Of a stretch of 64,000 nt of DNA, positions 36,269 to 47,928 are shown piece by piece (position 1 is the stretch's first letter; every line of letters begins with the position of its first letter). The notes beneath the pieces were generated by a model, which ran no database searches, had not been told where the DNA came from, and saw only the letters and a program-made list of their open reading frames with translations. A program made the translations under genes and the position numbers. The stretch comes from Panax quinquefolius. Taxonomy: Eukaryota > Streptophyta > Magnoliopsida > Apiales > Araliaceae. The stretch spans positions 29,790,293-29,854,292 of the forward strand of contig CM035173.1 in the NCBI GenBank assembly GCA_020205615.1. Direction: 5' to 3'.

Positions 36269-39200
36269 TTAATCCTCTATTTTTATTACTTACCCTACAC
36301 AACAATATTCTCATTTACTAATTTTATGTTTCGGAAAAATGAGTTTTTTTTTGTAGTATAAAATGACACTGTCCATAAATTCGTAGCATAATATTGTTTT
36401 ATCATGTCATCATTATTATGTATAAACTCTCAATAAATTTAAGAGTAAATATAAAACAAAAATATACTTCATCTCTTCCAAAATTAGAAATAAAATTTGA
36501 CTTTTGAGATTAAACAAAGTCATATTAAAATTTAAAATTGATATGACTCATAAAAATTTAGAATTAACTAAATTGTGTGAATTATAATTATAATAATTAT
36601 ATCAACTAAAATAAAATAAATTTCAATCAATTTGAAATTTAACATTCCGTCGTTTGAATTCAAAAATCAAATTATATTTTTAATTTTAAAAAATTTAATT
36701 TTGTAAAGAGAATTATATTCAATCATTGTTGTCTTACGATACGACAACAGATAAGATTATTATTGACTTTTAAAGTCAACGTAAGATATTTTTAAACTTA
36801 AAATTGATATAATTTTTTTAAACAAATTTACTCGATACAATGATAAATATTATAAATTATCTTAAAAGTACTATTAATTATAAAATTCATTATTTCATAA
36901 TTTTTAATGAATTATTTTAAGTTTAAAAATATTTTATTGACTTTTAAAAGTCAATAATTATCTTATTTTGCATAAATTCTATCAACCCCCAATAATTAAT
37001 TACAAGCAAAAGTATGACTGAATTGAAGGTCCAAATTGTGAAAATATAGTACATATTTCTTGTATTCAAATAACACCCAGCTCCATTTCATTTGAACAAT
37101 GATCACGATTCTATTCTTTTTCTATACCAACTGAACTTTGGTTTTCAAATGTTTACTACCAAATGATTGTAAAATATTTGAGAAAAAGGTTCAAGAATAT
37201 TAGCATAATTGATAATTAAGATAGTTTAATTAATATGAAATGTTTAGATAAAAGGGATAATTATACTTCACAAGAAGTACCATTAAATTTATAATTCGGC
37301 CCCCAAAAAATTTAGACTTACAATGTATAAATATAAGACTTGACTTAATTTAAAAAAGGGTTATTTACGGTTTCATTACATCAAGTACCACCATATTCAC
37401 GATTTGGTCCCTAAAGAAAAAAATTAAAATTATAAATATAATCATTTTAGCCCTTTAAAAAAGTAACTAATATCGTAAAAATACGATATAAAATTATAAA
37501 TACAATTTAAAATTATAAAATTATAAATACAATGTGTAAAATTTAAGTTGTGATATAATTTATAAAATTTAAGATGTAAAATTTATAATTTATAATTTGT
37601 GAGATTTAAGTTATAAAATTTATACATACAATTTGTTAAATTAATTATAGATACAATTTTAAAATTAGAATTTTTTATAAATAAAATATATGTATTAACT
37701 TGTTTGTTTGAAGAATAAAATGGAAAACGGACGGAAAGAAAGTGTTGTTGCATAAATTAATTAACTATTATTTGTTTGAAAAATCTTTTAACTAAATAAA
37801 AATAATTCACTTTCCAAATTCAAAATACATTATCTATGTTGTCTTTATCACTTATGTATATTCTCTCTTTGCAACTCACTTTTTACACATCATCTTCTCT
37901 CTCCTGCTCCTTCAATGGTGATAATTAGTCTTTTTCCGTCAGAAAAAGTTTTTGAATTAACATAAAATTTCAAATTATTTTTTGCTTAAGTCAATCAAAG
38001 CTACTGGACAGAATCCAAGGCATTGAAATTTCCAAATTTGAAGGAATAAAATAATTTGAAGGATTAGGGAAAAGGGAGAGAGGAAAGGGAGCAAATGGGT
38101 AATTTTTTTCTTTTTCAATTTTTTCCTCCTCCTTTTGTATGCTCTTCCAATATAAAAAGAGTATTATTTAATTAATTAAATTTTGGACACTTTTGTCAAT
38201 TGTTTAAAAGTTTAATTTTATTCACGTTAAAAATATAATTTGTATGTTTAAAAGTTTATTGATTTTTTTTGTAATTAAGTCTTTTTTTAAATTTTTAAAT
38301 AAAAAAATTATATTTGGTAATATATCTTTGTATTAATATTTAATTTTAATAATTTAACATATAATAATTATTTATAAGGATTTATATAAATTTAATACGT
38401 CAAAATAAGTATTTATATAAATTTTATACGAATTGGGTATTTGATATAGTAAATTGTGAATTTGATAGTACTTGATGTAATATAAGTGTTATTAGCCCAT
38501 TTTATACGGTCAAAGTGCATACAATTCTTAACTGGCCGAAAAATTAGATATTCCGACCAATTTTGGCCGAATTCTAAAATTATAGGCTAAATTATATCAA
38601 ATTAGACACTTAATATAGAAGTAAAATGTAAGTCCAAATTTTTCGGGGCTAATATTCACATAGTAAACTGTATTTAGCCGTTGAAAAAATATCAATCATG
38701 TTTTGTGTTGATATATATTTAGTCTCCTATTGATAGTCTAACTTAAAAGTCGTTATATAAGTTGGATGCTTCATGATATTAAATATAAGATTATCTTTTC
38801 ATCATGAAAGAATTATATAATACTACAATTCGTGTTTGACCAGCTTCCTTATTTGCAGTGTTTTGTGACGGAGGAATTAAGAAAAACACTTTGTTTAGAC
38901 ATCCTTGAAATTAGTACTACGTACGAAGTACTACTCTGCTTATTATTGTAATATTATACCAAATCATACGTACACGCCAATTTCTATATATAGTCAAATT
39001 TTTAAGAAAAATTAAATTTAATGATTTTTGTATTGTTGAAAAATTAATACTACAAATGACCATATTTATTACTTTTAATAAATTTATATAGAATTTTAAA
39101 ATTTAATGTATCATTCAATCAAAAAGTTAAATAAATGAGATGGTAAAAAGCGAAGGCATATCGCAAAAGCAGCCAACAGGAACTATCCAACACCATTCAC

Positions 39201-39303
39201 CATATACGTACGTACGTATGTATACATGCAGACATGTAATTAATTGTGTCAATCCTTCATACATACATTCATAAATCTAACTTAATTTCTTTGGAAGGGA
39301 TCG
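36269..39303. other. AT-rich intergenic region
   Basis: About 3 kb without a supportable gene on either strand. It contains an inverted-repeat-like pair around 'TATTGACTTTTAAAGTCAA' (36760-36785 and 36935-36955) and a block of short degenerate repeats of 'AAATTATAAATACAATTT' type (37440-37680). The rest is unremarkable low-complexity DNA. The region just before GLTP (39180-39300) should contain its promoter, but I see no confident TATA box. Confidence 0.5.
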
Positions 39304-39348
39304 ATGAAGCATATCAAATATATTATATTGACACAAATTAAAAGGTAA
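39304..39348 (+). other. Upstream ORF in the GLTP leader, 14 codons
   Basis: ATG 39304 to TAA 39346-39348 encodes a peptide starting MKHIKYII. The sequence around its start (39289-39318, 'CTTTGGAAGGGATCGATGAA') is an imperfect copy of GLTP exon 1 (39399-39427, 'CTTTGGAAGGGATGAAGCAT'), which encodes LEGMKHIK. The uORF ends 25 bp before the main ATG. Whether this stretch is in the mRNA leader is inferred from position only. Confidence 0.55.
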
Positions 39349-39373
39349 TGATATGAATGATGGTGCAGTGAAA

Positions 39374-40024
39374 ATGGCGGAAACGGTGTTCACCCCTTCT
39401 TTGGAAGGGATGAAGCATATCAAGTCTGAACATGGGGAAATGCTTACCAAGCCTTTCTTGGATGTCTGTAAACTTTTATTGCCTATTTTAGGTCTGTTTT
39501 CCTTCTCAAATTTCTTTTACGTACGTACAACTTCAAATATTATATATATCCCTAAGACGATCGACTTCCATAAAAAAAAAAAAAAAATAAGAGTCTCATT
39601 TTGAAAAATTTGCAGATATTAATTAAGGATGTCATATTTATCCCTAAAAATAAATTGTGTCATTTTATACCACTATCTATGAAAATAACGACGATGAGAG
39701 CAAGCTAGTATGAATGCGATGATCTCCTTTAAAACCATATCGGGCATGCATCATATGTTTAATTTTGTCCCTAGCTATATGTTTTGTTGCTTGAGATGTT
39801 CACATTATGACAGTCTTATGTGATTCTATTTCTTATAATTTGGATGTCACAATGAATTTAAATTTGCTAATATAATATTTGATGCCAGATAAATTTGGAG
39901 CTTCTATGACTGTTGTTAAATCGGATATCAATGGTAATATATCGGTGAGATTCCTCTCTGATCATTTGTTCTCAGATACCAGAAGACACTTGACGAGTGA
40001 TTAAGTATCGTAGGATTTTATCAT

Positions 40025-40058
<34 letters not shown>

Positions 40059-40189
40059 TTTTTTGCCAGAGTATGATTTGTAAAATATACTATATACGAA
40101 GATATGGAACTTGCAATATCTACTTTTACTGCCATAGTACGTTGTACTCTATGTTACACAAATTTGGACGGAGTGTCTGGTTTGAACAC

Positions 40190-40246
<57 letters not shown>

Positions 40247-40412
40247 AAGAGTTTGATATGTAACTTGTCAATTGTTTACACTAAAATGAAGTATCAACTA
40301 TCAAGTATTCAACTACGTTACGTACAATGCTAGGTATTGTCCAAGTATGGAGTACTTTAGGTTGAAATATCATGGTTGCAGTTTGCTTTGCAATAGAAAT
40401 TTCATCAATAGG

Positions 40413-40460
<48 letters not shown>

Positions 40461-41371
40461 CTTCTGAAGTTTTTTTTGTTTGCTTAATTATATTGCAGAG
40501 ATTGGAACATAAATATGCTTCCAATCCAACAAGATTTAACTACTTGTATAGTATAGTGCACGCAGAAGTTGAAACAAGCACCGCAAAATCATCATCGAGT
40601 TGCTCCAATGCCATTCTTTGGTTGACAAGGTGTAGTACGTATATGAGTTTGCGATTGCATGATAAATTTTCATTAAGTACTCGATCTTCCAAAAACCACT
40701 CAATTTTCAATTTTAGTCGTCGACGTTGCAGAGCAATGGATTTTTTAGTGGAGCTGTTTCGAAACTTTTGCCAACATCAAGATTGGGGAATGCAACAATC
40801 TTGTACAGATTCATACGGAAAGACTTTGAAGAAATGGCATGGTTGGATTGCTAGCTCAAGTTTTATGGTAACCAATTAATTATTAACCTGCCTGCGCACA
40901 GGCACAGCTCAATCAAATATTCTAGGACTAGCTAGCTAGCTTGTTTCAAAATGCATGGTTTTGGAAATAATTTGTTCTAATTTAATTGGTGTGGTGTAGA
41001 CTACCTACCTAGCTATATATATATATTGATCAGTTTGTTTATACTGCTGCTGCATCATGAAACTCATAGGTTGCTATTAAGTTTGCTCCAGATAGGAAAA
41101 GGTTTATGGAGATCCTAGGAGGCGCAAAACATATCCAGGCTGATATGGAAAAATTCTGCACAAACTTTTCACCAATATTACGATCTATCCACAAGTTTCT
41201 GGTAAGACTTTTAGCTTTCCTATTAATTGCCTGCCTGCCTGCCTGCCTTGCTTCAAAAACCAGATGTGGGATTATATATGTTTTAAATAATGGCAAAGGA
41301 GGGGAGTATAATATGCATGTACTTTCTTGGTGCAGGCTAGTGCTGGCTTGGATATCATGAAAACTTCATGA
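39374..41371 (+). CDS. GLTP1: Glycolipid transfer protein (GLTP family)
   Basis: This is a soluble cytosolic protein that moves glycosphingolipids between membranes. Six exons: 39374-39491, 39889-39944, 40499-40629, 40732-40867, 41070-41201 and 41336-41371 (stop TGA). All junctions are GT/AG; the total is 609 bp, 202 aa, the length of plant GLTP1. The ligand-site residues known for the family are present: Asp52 and Asn56 in 'VKSDINGNISRLE', Trp99 in 'AILWLTRAMDF' and His138 in 'KKWHGWIASS'. The start is at 39374 (MAETVFTPSLEG), which fits the family; an in-frame ATG at 39353 would add seven residues (MNDGAVK). Introns 2 and 3 hold long (TA)n runs. No break is seen, so it is probably functional. 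The subfamily assignment (GLTP rather than ACD11) rests on the N-terminus and length. Confidence 0.93.
40026..40056. repeat. (TA)n microsatellite, GLTP intron 2
   Basis: An uninterrupted TA run of ~15 units. Two longer ones follow in the same intron. Confidence 0.95.
40192..40245. repeat. (TA)n microsatellite, GLTP intron 2
   Basis: A TA run of ~27 units. The ORF over it is an artefact of the repeat (alternating Tyr-Ile). Confidence 0.95.
40414..40460. repeat. (TA)n microsatellite near GLTP exon 3
   Basis: A TA run of ~23 units ending 39 bp before the start of exon 3, close to the expected branch-point region. Confidence 0.95.
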
Positions 41372-41603
41372 TGGAAGGGAATTAAGAGGTGCTACCATAA
41401 GCAGCTCTTGCTTCTTTTTCTCAACCCCCCCCCCCCCCCACCCCACCCCCTTTGTTACCTTTTCCTTTACCTATTTTTTATTGTAACAATATTTTGGACC
41501 TTGTACATTAATTGTCTTTGATACATGTAAAAAGTTCATACATTTTCTAGTTTGCTTGTACTTATAACAAATGCATCACAACTTCTTTTCCTTCTAATTA
41601 TTA

Positions 41604-41869
41604 CTCCCTGTTTCTCTTTATTTGCCATTTTACAAAAAAAAAAAATTAAGAAATGCAATTCATTCTTTATCTATTTATGAAAATAATTATAAAATCTCAA
41701 TTCTACCCTTCTAAAATTTATTAAAAAAGATGAAAGAGAAACAAGTTGGTATATATTTAATTTAAAGATAATACAAGAAATTAAATCATTAATTCTTTCT
41801 TAAAATTTATAAACGACAAATAAAAATAAATAAATTTCACTGTCAGTAAAAAAAGAACCAAGGAGGGAG
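41604..41869. mobile_element. Stowaway-like MITE
   Basis: This 266-bp AT-rich element is flanked by TA on both sides (41602-41603 and 41870-41871). The termini are CTCCCTGTTTC on the left and 'GAACCAAGGAGGGAG' on the right, the inverted ends typical of Tc1/mariner-derived Stowaway MITEs. No coding capacity. It lies ~230 bp after the GLTP stop. Confidence 0.8.
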
Positions 41870-41871
41870 TA

Positions 41872-43284
41872 TATGAGATTATACTTAAAAAGATTCATCA
41901 TCTTTTAATTTAATGAAATTCTAGGTAAACAACGTAAGATTTAATATTTTGAAAATTAAAATTAATTATATTAATTTTAAATTTAAAAATATCTAAAATT
42001 AACTTTTAATTTAAAAGAAAAAGAGTACTAGACACATCGATCGCACTAAATCAACCGGTTGAATTTGTCACTCATTAGTGCCTTGAGTACTGGCTATTTT
42101 CCCCTAACAAAATATTTTTACGCTGATACAAAATTCAAATATAAAAATAATAAAATGTGTTAAAAAGACAATTTTCACCTCAAAGTTATACTTGCATAAG
42201 GTCAAACGACTCGTTAGTAATTAGTGGAGTAGTACTATATTTGAGTGGGGTGTACGTACTTAGTATATACTCATCTTATAGTTTGATTTTATTAATTTAC
42301 ATAATTATTATAATTTTGGCGAATCAAAAATATTATATTATTATATATTCTTCTCCATTCCAAATTATAATATAAAATGTTGGAAATAAGGACACTTGTG
42401 TTTTGAAAATATCAAAAAGTTTTGTAGAGATATCAATTTGTTATTATTTATGATTTTATAATTTTACACTTGTAAATTTTTTATATTAAAATATGTGGTT
42501 AACATTATGATTGGCCAATAAACTCAACCAAATATAGGCCATCAGTCCATGGAGGCTCTTTGAGCTCTATATTTAATATTTATATATAGATTAATTCCCC
42601 TAAACATCTGCTCTGCTCAGCTCAGCTCAGCTCCTAATTATGACCGACCAGTCGACCAAAGAATTAAGTAAAACAAACAAATTACTCCTTTTTTGCTTAA
42701 ACCAAAATTTGGCTCTCGCATTCATACTCCCTCCTCTTAAACCAATAGAAAACAATCAATAAAATCTCGAGCAATAATATACTAATATTTTTTTGATGGT
42801 TAAACTATCGTATTTTGTTAGAATATAAGATCACACACACGCATACAAACGATACAAGAGATTTACGGTTCTACTAATTTGGAGTCTTTCATGGGCAATT
42901 TGGTTGTTTATTGATGATTCCTTGGTCAGTTAGAGAACTTTACTGATAAATAGTATTTATAATTCTAATCCTATTCCAATCCCTCTTACATTATATACCA
43001 ATTATCCATAATGTCCTCTAATAAAACAACTTGTCTTTGTACTTCCACGACCTTGGGTTAACTCCGATGAAATTTAGTGTGTCGCTTTCTTTCATTCCTT
43101 GCTTTTCGGAACCTTGACGAAATTCGCTCGCTCATTCAGCCAAGATTACTAAAAATTTTTCAAATGATTTCGTATTATAGTCACAAGTTTCCAACATATT
43201 TTTATTTTTGAAGCCGGATTGGATTCTACATGGGATTCTTCCTGTTAAGATATTTTTTAATTTCTTATTTTTGAAGTGGGTTGG

Positions 43285-43324
<40 letters not shown>

Positions 43325-43940
43325 CCAAATCCAAAACAAGCCAAGTTCTTGGAAAATGACAACCGTGAACTCGAGTCGCCTAGACGACGACCAAAAAAAA
43401 AAGTAGTATCGGGTCAGAGTCACCATCTCATGACCCGAATGCGGCACCGAAATCGGGTCGTCGAAAGAAGACAAAGGGTGGTGGGTGAGGGGTCTACAAG
43501 ATCAAGATCAAAGAATGTCAGATCCGCAAACCCAGAGTTATCCGTATTCGGATCCTGGACTAGTAGGGTACGATCGGGATAGCAGCGATGTATGTCAAAA
43601 ATCAATATTGGAAAAATATGAAGAGGGAAAGGAATGTGAGGAAATTTCAAGAGGAATACGTGCTTTGTAAATTATTATCAACATGTATATATGGAGAGTG
43701 AAGAGATTAAATTATATGCACAACGATGGAAAAGCACCCAAAAATAAACATACACATGCGTAGCTTTTTTAATCATTCAGAGGGAATTTTCATTGCAAAC
43801 TTAAAAAACCTGAACAAAAAAAGAAAAACCATCTCTCCATATGATGCATGTAAATAGATTTTTTTTTGAAGTTCTTCTTTGGAGAAAGGATTTGAAGAAA
43901 AAATCCATTCCACCAGATAGATTCGCCATTGCTTGATTAT
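41872..43940. other. Intergenic region GLTP-kinesin
   Basis: No gene is supported. It holds a short TCAGC run (42613-42630), a (TA)n run (43288-43323) and a less AT-rich, partly open stretch at 43340-43680. The two plus and two minus frames there are mutually overlapping and match nothing I recognise. Upstream, a poly-C tract at 41427-41450 lies between GLTP and the MITE. Confidence 0.5.
43288..43323. repeat. (TA)n microsatellite
   Basis: A TA run of ~17 units in intergenic DNA. The minus-strand ORFs crossing it are repeat artefacts. Confidence 0.95.
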
Positions 43941-46900
43941 CTATCTGCACCAAGATGAATTTCTATCATCAGCTTCCACCAGAATGTCAGCTAAGGCAGC
44001 AGTGTCCCTAACCTTTAACTGTCCAGGATTTTCCTTCGGCACCAATTCACCAGTGCTTACATTTAATGGCTTGCAGTTCTCCTTAAAGTCCACCACATTC
44101 TCTTCAGAAATCATTTCTGTCAAATTCTGCTTGTTTCCAGGTTTTGCAGCAGGAGCCTCCCAAATTGGACTTACTGAAGAATCAAAATTTACATTCCCCT
44201 TCTTGGTAGGAATTGGAGGACAGTTGTGCTGTGACAACTCTCTATAATTTCCGCAAAGAGTGAATATATTTTGGATTCTCATTTGCCTATAAGAAGTTGA
44301 ATCCTTGCCTTTTTCAGGATCACTTGTCACTCCATATTCCCCTTGTTCATCCTCTGTTCTATCTCTGAAATAATCAGCTTTCCCAATAACTCTGCTAGTC
44401 AAAGGTGCAAATGAACCTGAATTGTAATCAAAGCCAGGTGGTATAATCACAGTCTTTACCTCAATCACTTCTTTTTGCACTTCATCATCAAGTGGGTTTT
44501 CTTTATCTTCCTCCTCCTCTTCTTCCTCCTCCTCCTCGTAGACGGTGCTCAAAAATGCTTTGTTGGCAAAGTTTGACGCCCTCAAATCCTGATGTTCATC
44601 TTCATCACTGGAATTGCTTATATGTGGATAGCCCAGAATAGCCTGAATACAACTGTCTCGTTTTCTCATGTCAAGATCCATTGATTTATCCAAATCCATT
44701 GATTTCTCCATCCCTGGATCTTCATCTGCATACATCTCTAACAGTTTTTTTGCAAAGCTGCTACCCTCCATGTCTGGTGACCTGTTTTTGTCCCTCGAAT
44801 TGCACAACTCAGATTCAATCTCCTCCAAACGCCGCCTCAAAAGTTCAAGTTCCTGTTGCTGTTGTAATACCTTTTCTTCCATTTTCCTCCTTTCCATTTC
44901 AACTAATGCATCTGCCATTTTCTGGCAGTCCTGTATTTTCTTCTCTATCTCACTTTTGAGCATCTGCGTCCGCTCATTTACCTTCATGTTAATTACCTCT
45001 TCATTTGTTCCTGATCCCTTTTCTCCAACAACTGCAAGTTTAGCCCTCAGTGCAGATATCTCTTCTTCTTTCTTCATAAGCTCTTTGTTGGCTTCATTCC
45101 GCTCTTTCTCTCTAAGCTTGTTCTCCAATTGCAGCTTGTTAATAAACTGGTCCATAGCCGCAATCCTTGATCCCAAAATAACTGCTGATGAAGAATCTTC
45201 GGCACCTTTATCCTTTATTGGCGTATGAGGCCCACGTATTATGCATTTTGCTTTAGCACCATATTCCAGAGTCGAAATAGTCTTATGCATCTCCTTGGGA
45301 TCCGGGCTTGCACAGAGTATCATCAAAATTTTAGACTTGTCATCCTCAAACGAATCCTAACAAAATGAGTACAAGAAAATCAGAAATCATCAAAAAAATG
45401 GAAAGCTAATACAGTGTCGTAGTGGAAGAATCACATAAACATAATGTACCTGAAGAAGCATGGTTAACTTGCTATCTCTGAATGGAACATGAGAATCACC
45501 ATTGGCAATGGACTCGACCACTCGCTTCAAAGCTATGTTTCCTTGGTTAATTTTCCCCGTCTACACTTACAAGGAAAGGATAAATTAGTAACAATGTTAG
45601 CTGGATAGTATTTGCAGCATAAACTGATACACAACCTTTATAACTTCATCTAGAAGAATAAACAAAGGAATGTTGAAAGATCCTACCTGCATTTTCGCTT
45701 CTAACCCAGTCTGACCGGCCTGTTCAATATTTTCAGAACCTGCCATGTCAACAAGCATAAGACGTCCTCCCACTGTTGGAACATCCAGAATAATCTGCCA
45801 AATGAAAAGAGGAGTTCAATTTACATAAAGAAATATCCTGCAAAATATGACAACTGGTCTATCTAATAAAATTTTGACTATTGAAGAAAATTTTAGAGCT
45901 TCAACCATGCAATGACTTCGAGAGCTTCTCTCGTTACAAAGAGTGCTTTTTACAATCCTTCTCTTCTCCACTTTCTGGATTTCCTTAGATATCTTTCCAG
46001 CTTCATTTCCAGATATAAAAGTTGCATTTTTTGCTTTCTTTCCCATCACTTCCAGTCTTACCTGTATAATAAAATAATATAAAAATACTGTGGGAAATCC
46101 AAGTTTCCATGTAAAACCGATTGAAAGCATATGAAATGAAGAAGATAATTGGAGCAGTCGGGCACTAGCCCGATGCAAGTTCAATAGCATATAAAAGCAC
46201 ATTCAAAACAGCACCACCAGTTAAAAGAAAAAGCAATAAGAATAAGTTGTCTAGCTGTTTTAGGTTAAAGTAAGAGGTATATATCATGAAAAAACCATAC
46301 ACTGCTATACAATGTCGTAACTAGGAACATAATGTAGGAGGATGGAATGGGGTGGGGGTGACCTAGTTGTCATAGGTAAGCACAACACATTTACATCAGA
46401 ACACAACAAACAGCAAGCAAGTCTTGCAATAACTAATTCTATTTCAAAATGGATTCAATTTGTTCATCCATATTCCATAATTCCACAAGTTAAAGGCTAA
46501 TAACCTAATGCACAATAAAAAAGGACCATATTCAGTCCAATACTATACTATTTCCTTCAAGAGAAAATTAATATTTAGCTTTTAGCAACAATCCCTATTA
46601 CATAATTTCATAAGTTAAAGGCTAATAACCTAATGCACAATAAAAAAGGACCATATCCAGTCCAATACTATACTATTTCCTTCAAGAGAAAACTAATATT
46701 TAGCTTTTAGCAAACTGAGCACCATATTCCAAAATTTTAAATTTATGGTTAAATTTTAATCATAGAGATTAAAAGCAGAAAAATGTAACCATAAAAGAAC
46801 ATAATTTGATAGCATCCACAGTTCAATTACAAAAACAGACATATAATCAAGCAATCATAAGCATTTCCAGAAATAAATAACTGAGAGTATGATGCAAGTA

Positions 46901-47661
46901 ATTCAAAAAAGTACCCACTTACTGACATCAATCACACAGTAAAAAACAAAAAAGATAAAATTGTAGGAATAATTCTAAGATCAACAAATCAAGCAAAAAA
47001 GTACAACTCTAACCTTGGAAGCACTTCCTTTAGGCCAACCAAGAGAAAACCCTCCGCCACCATTAGCTGACAGCAAATCATATATCTCTTCATTGTATAT
47101 TTCCAAGACTGTGACTTGCACAAATGTCCCAACTCCAACCTTCTCTTCATCCCCTCTCCCCAGAATATCCCTCAAAGACTTGTACACAATCCCCTGCTGC
47201 TTCGCACACCCGAACATGGTATGACTCTTACCAGAACCAGTTGGTCCATACATCATTATAGTGCACTTATCCCCCAATTTCACTCCATTTATTCTCGATT
47301 CCACAAACTTCTTATAAAACCCATCAAGATCTTCCTCTTCTGAGGATGATACACCGTCGAAACTAAAATCTCGGTACCCAATTTCAGTTTTGACCCGAAG
47401 AGAGTGCCGTTCGGAATCAATATGTAAAACTGAAATGGGAATTTCTTTCCGATCCGGGTAATCACGAATTCTACCGACGACTTCGACAGGGTGATCAGCC
47501 GGTTGGATTTCCTTATTAGGGTTTGGTGAGGGTTTGGTCAGATTGAAATTCAATCGGTGCTTAGATTGGGGGGTTTTGGGGTGAGGATGAAGATAGGTAT
47601 GGTTTGATTTTGATGATGATGTTGGGGTTGGGAAGATATTAGATTTGGGTGTGGGTGCCAT
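43941..47661 (-). CDS. KIN10A: Phragmoplast-associated kinesin, KIN-10A/PAKRP2 type
   Basis: This is a plus-end-directed microtubule motor of the plant-specific kinesin-10 group; the PAKRP2 family carries Golgi-derived vesicles to the cell plate in cytokinesis (family knowledge). Five exons: 47014-47661, 45906-46061, 45687-45794, 45450-45560 and 43941-45356; all phase 0 with GT/AG, 812 aa. The motor is N-terminal: P-loop 'GPTGSGKS' at residues 139-146, switch I 'NERSSRSH' at 259-266 and switch II 'DMAGSE' at 284-289. The neck motif 'LEYGAKAKCI' follows, then a coiled coil (~400-510), 'SMDLD' repeats, a poly-Glu run and the conserved 'RIQNIFTLCGNYRELSQH'. The last exon ends 'ADDRNSSWCR', shorter than the family's usual tail. 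The gene is otherwise intact. It neighbours a MULE whose left end lies in or near its promoter. Confidence 0.93.
46473..46712. repeat. 125-bp tandem duplication in kinesin intron 1
   Basis: Two copies of a ~120-bp sequence ('AAGTTAAAGGCTAATAACCT' at 46487 and 46612) are spaced exactly 125 bp apart and differ at only a few bases. They are intronic and would not affect the protein. Confidence 0.88.
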
Positions 47662-47821
47662 TTGAATGGAACCCTAGAAAGTTTACTGAAAATTTATGTG
47701 TCTAAATGTTGAAGGAGCTGAATTGAATTGAGGAGAGAGAAAATCTGATTTAGAAGATTGAGAAATGAAATGGAAAGTGTTAGATTTTTGGAGTGTTAAT
47801 ATTCAAAACAAAAGAAAAAAG

Positions 47822-47832
47822 TAGCCGTTACA
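47822..47832 (-). promoter_or_regulatory. Mitosis-specific activator (MSA) element
   Basis: The minus strand reads TGTAACGGCTA, with the AACGG core and flank of the MSA consensus (YCYAACGGYYA), 161 bp upstream of the kinesin ATG. MSA elements are bound by three-repeat MYB (MYB3R) factors and drive G2/M expression of cyclin B and cytokinesis genes. One position of the consensus (second C) is not matched. Confidence 0.65.
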
Positions 47833-47857
47833 AGGCGTGTAACGTCTCTTTTTTGTT

Positions 47858-47928
47858 TGGGCCGCGTCCGTGTGGAGTCTTCGGTGCGGATTAAACCCAA
47901 TTGGGGGTCATGCAACATTTAAGGCCCA
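47858..47928. promoter_or_regulatory. Two site II-like TGGGCC boxes
   Basis: TGGGCC lies on the plus strand at 47858-47863 and on the minus strand at 47923-47928. Paired TGGGCY (site II) boxes near genes of dividing cells are TCP-factor targets. They are 200-270 bp upstream of the kinesin start. Function is inferred. Confidence 0.4.

Noticed and set aside
43349..43670. Possible small gene upstream of the kinesin end (77-aa and 61-aa frames)
   Set aside because: Overlapping frames on both strands are open because the stretch is less AT-rich; no domain, splice pattern or start context supports any one of them.
44668..45228. 186-aa plus-strand ORF rich in Ser/Phe
   Set aside because: It is antisense to the kinesin coiled-coil exon; the Ser/Phe bias is the complement of the Glu/Lys codons.
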